DNA from: Bacteriovorax stolpii
Lineage (GTDB): Bacteria; Bdellovibrionota; Bacteriovoracia; Bacteriovoracales; Bacteriovoracaceae
Direction of reading: 5' to 3'
NCBI GenBank assembly: GCA_945862475.1
Contig: CAMAYW010000097.1
Coordinates: forward strand, 1 to 8,037
DNA: 8,037 nt
Below are positions 6,514-8,037 of this stretch, piece by piece; position 1 is the first letter of the stretch, and every line of letters starts with the position of its first letter. The notes beneath the pieces were generated by a model, which made no database searches, was not told where the DNA came from, and was given only the letters and a program-made list of their open reading frames with translations. The translations under genes and the position numbers were made by a program.

Positions 6514-7062
6514 GTGGTTAAGGAAAAAATTAGAAGCGAACTTCTAAAAAAAATTTCCCTTCTTCCCCACGATGAAATTCAATCGTTAAGTATTAATTTA
6601 ACCAACCAATTGGTAAAGTTCATCTCTTCTCTTCCTGAATTGTCGGATCAAATTGTGGGGGCCTATTTGCCTTTAAAATTTGAGATAGCTCCGGTTTATC
6701 AGGAACTCTTACAAGAAATTCCTCTAAATCTTTCTTATCCAGTTTTAATCGAGGGCCAGATGGGTTTTGGTATACCAAACGGAATGCCCAGAGGTGGAAC
6801 TTGGTTGGATCAACCTTACCATCTCGTAGAGCCGAATTGGTTTTTGGTTCCTGGGGTTGCTTTTGATTTTCGGGGAGTCCGACTTGGTCGAGGTAAGGGT
6901 TATTTTGATCGTTATTTCGAGAACAGAGATGTGCTCAAAGTCGGGATTGCCTGGAGTCAGCAGATTATTGAACACGTTCCATTTGAGCAGCACGACTGCC
7001 AAATGGACTTTATAATAACAGAAGAATTTTGTTGGGATGTTTCTCAGCAATTAAAGTTTTAA
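6514..7062 (+). CDS. 5-formyltetrahydrofolate cyclo-ligase
   Basis: This enzyme uses ATP to convert 5-formyltetrahydrofolate to 5,10-methenyltetrahydrofolate, returning the stored or by-product folate to one-carbon metabolism. It is the ygfA/fau-type gene. The 182-residue length is typical. The N-terminal helix MVKEKIRSELLKK matches the family start. YLPLKFEIAPV (51-61) and VPGVAFDFRGVRLGRGKGYFDR (112-133) are family motifs, with the glycine-rich RLGRGKGYFDR forming part of the ATP and substrate site. EQHDCQMDFIITE (158-170) matches the conserved H-D-x-x-x-D segment. The GTG at 6514 is chosen because an in-frame TGA lies 15 bases upstream and no later Met fits before residue 84. No strong ribosome binding site precedes it, so translational coupling to zapA (two-base gap) is likely. 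The rny ribosome binding site begins right after its stop. Confidence 0.92.
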   Translation: MVKEKIRSELLKKISLLPHDEIQSLSINLTNQLVKFISSLPELSDQIVGAYLPLKFEIAPVYQELLQEIPLNLSYPVLIEGQMGFGIPNGMPRGGTWLDQPYHLVEPNWFLVPGVAFDFRGVRLGRGKGYFDRYFENRDVLKVGIAWSQQIIEHVPFEQHDCQMDFIITEEFCWDVSQQLKF

Positions 7063-7068
7063 GGGGAA
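7063..7068 (+). promoter_or_regulatory. Strong ribosome binding site for rny
   Basis: GGGGAA follows the cyclo-ligase stop TAA (7060-7062) directly and lies five to seven bases before ATG 7074. AAGGGG shares its two A bases with the stop codon, so termination and re-initiation are adjacent. Confidence 0.6.
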
Positions 7069-7073
7069 TATAT

Positions 7074-8037
7074 ATGGATCCAATTATGATGGCCGTTGTG
7101 GGCGTGATTGTTGGTGCGGTCGTTGCTTTCTTAGCAATCACAGTAAAAAACGCATCGGCAATGAAATCCAAAGAAGGTGCAGCTCAAGATATTTTAAAGA
7201 AAGCTGAAGCTCAAGCAGAGGAAACAAAAAAGAAAGCTGAAGACAAAGCAAAGCAAATTGTCCGCGAGGAGAGAAATCTTCTTGAAAATGAAATCGAGAA
7301 AAAGAAAAAGCATCTCACTGATCTCGAAAGAGGCTTAACTAAAAAAGAGGTCGCCCTCGAGCAAAAGGTTGAGCAAATTCAAAAAGACACGGATAGAGTA
7401 AAAGCGAAAGAAACAGAGATCGAAACGCGCGTTCAAAAGCTTGATTTGGAATTAAAGAAAAATCATGAAATCCAGGATGAACTTGCTAATAAGCTAACTC
7501 AAGTGGCGGGACTTACTAAAGAGCAAGCGAAATCTGAGCTTATTGCCCAAATTGAAGAAGAAGCTAAACTTGATGCAGCTAAAAGATTAAAGCGTATTGA
7601 GGAAGAAGCAAATGAAGAGGCAGAAAAACGGGCCAAGAGAGTTGTAGGAATTGCTATCCAGCGTTTTGCTGGTGAATATGTAGCGGAACAAACAATATCT
7701 TCCGTTGAAATTGCTGATGATGGGGTGAAGGGCCGTTTAATTGGTCGTGAGGGCCGAAACATTCGTGCCTTCGAGCAAATTTGTGGTGTGGATCTAATTA
7801 TTGATGACACTCCTGGGATTGTGACAATTTCATCCTTCAACGTTGTTCGTAAAGAAATCTCTCGAATGACCATTGAGCGCTTAATTGCAGACGGACGAAT
7901 TCATCCAGCAAAAATCGAAGAATTTTATGATAAATGTAAGCATGAATTTGAATCTCGTCTTCGTGAGTTAGGTGAAAAAGCTCAAATGGAAATTGGTGTT
8001 CACGGTATTCATCCTGAGATCTTAAAACTGATTGGAG
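7074..8037 (+). CDS. rny: Ribonuclease Y (3'-truncated)
   Basis: RNase Y is a membrane-tethered endoribonuclease that starts mRNA decay in many bacteria. The window holds about 321 of a usual ~520 residues. Visible in order are an N-terminal membrane helix (residues 5-22, AVVGVIVGAVVAFLAI), a long charged coiled coil (about 30-200), and a KH RNA-binding domain whose GREG loop is at 224-227 (GRLIGREGRNIRAFEQICGV region). The characteristic DGRIHPAKIEEFYDK follows, then the start of GVHGIHPEILKLIG. The catalytic HD domain lies beyond the window. An 11-residue repeat starting KKAE at residues 42 and 53 reflects hendecad coiled-coil spacing. The ATG at 7074 is supported by AAGGGG and by the membrane helix starting immediately. 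It closes the zapA-cyclo-ligase-rny cluster, consistent with co-transcription. Confidence 0.96.
   Translation, partial: MDPIMMAVVGVIVGAVVAFLAITVKNASAMKSKEGAAQDILKKAEAQAEETKKKAEDKAKQIVREERNLLENEIEKKKKHLTDLERGLTKKEVALEQKVEQIQKDTDRVKAKETEIETRVQKLDLELKKNHEIQDELANKLTQVAGLTKEQAKSELIAQIEEEAKLDAAKRLKRIEEEANEEAEKRAKRVVGIAIQRFAGEYVAEQTISSVEIADDGVKGRLIGREGRNIRAFEQICGVDLIIDDTPGIVTISSFNVVRKEISRMTIERLIADGRIHPAKIEEFYDKCKHEFESRLRELGEKAQMEIGVHGIHPEILKLIG
7196..7242 (+). repeat. rny: 14-base direct repeat in the rny coiled-coil region
   Basis: AAAGAAAGCTGAAG occurs at 7196-7209 and 7229-7242, a 33-base period that encodes two KKAE-containing 11-residue units. It reads as coiled-coil coding repetition rather than a mobile or regulatory repeat. 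Confidence 0.6.

Noticed and set aside
6745..7050. 101-residue minus-strand reading frame opposite the folate cyclo-ligase gene
   Set aside because: It is antisense to well-conserved family motifs of the plus-strand gene and shows no recognisable domain.
7499..7873. 124-residue minus-strand reading frame opposite rny
   Set aside because: It lies wholly antisense to the clearly coding coiled-coil and KH regions of rny, is Ser/Ala-rich, and shows no domain or ribosome binding site.

Overview
The window is a compact, roughly 40% G+C bacterial chromosome segment dominated by housekeeping genes. RimO, EpmA, a membrane-anchored FtsY, ZapA and RNase Y occurring together, with small exported proteins of unknown function between them, fit a Bdellovibrionota/'deltaproteobacterial' lineage (Bacteriovorax-like) best. 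That placement is inference from gene content, and no rRNA or other strong phylogenetic marker is present.

Layout. 1-1292 (+): rimO, 5' end cut by the window. 1314-2213 (+): an exported papain/C39-fold putative cysteine peptidase, 21 bases downstream and probably in the same transcript. 2207-2533 (-): a short coiled-coil protein that converges on the peptidase gene with a 7-base overlap. 2534-2655: a 122-base divergent promoter region, the longest non-coding stretch in the window. 2656-3483 (+): a second exported protein of unknown function, with a proline-rich segment. 3480-4439 (-): epmA, converging on the previous gene with a 4-base overlap. 4438-5031 (+): a NudL-type Nudix hydrolase whose ATG lies back to back with that of epmA in one CATG. 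5061-6149 (+): ftsY. 6221-6511 (+): zapA. 6514-7062 (+): 5-formyltetrahydrofolate cyclo-ligase. 7074-8037 (+): rny (RNase Y), 3' end cut by the window.

How the genes relate. Two genes concern translation factors: RimO modifies ribosomal protein S12 and EpmA lysylates elongation factor P. FtsY targets membrane proteins to the translocon, ZapA stabilises the FtsZ ring, the cyclo-ligase recycles a folate by-product and RNase Y starts mRNA decay. The Nudix-ftsY-zapA-cyclo-ligase-rny block is co-directional with short gaps and may be one or two operons.

No mobile element, CRISPR array, tRNA, rRNA or integration signature was seen. Most of the region is ordinary. The points worth following up are the exported cysteine-peptidase-like protein, the CATG-shared start of epmA and the Nudix gene, the unusual translation start of zapA, and the two exported or coiled-coil orphans.
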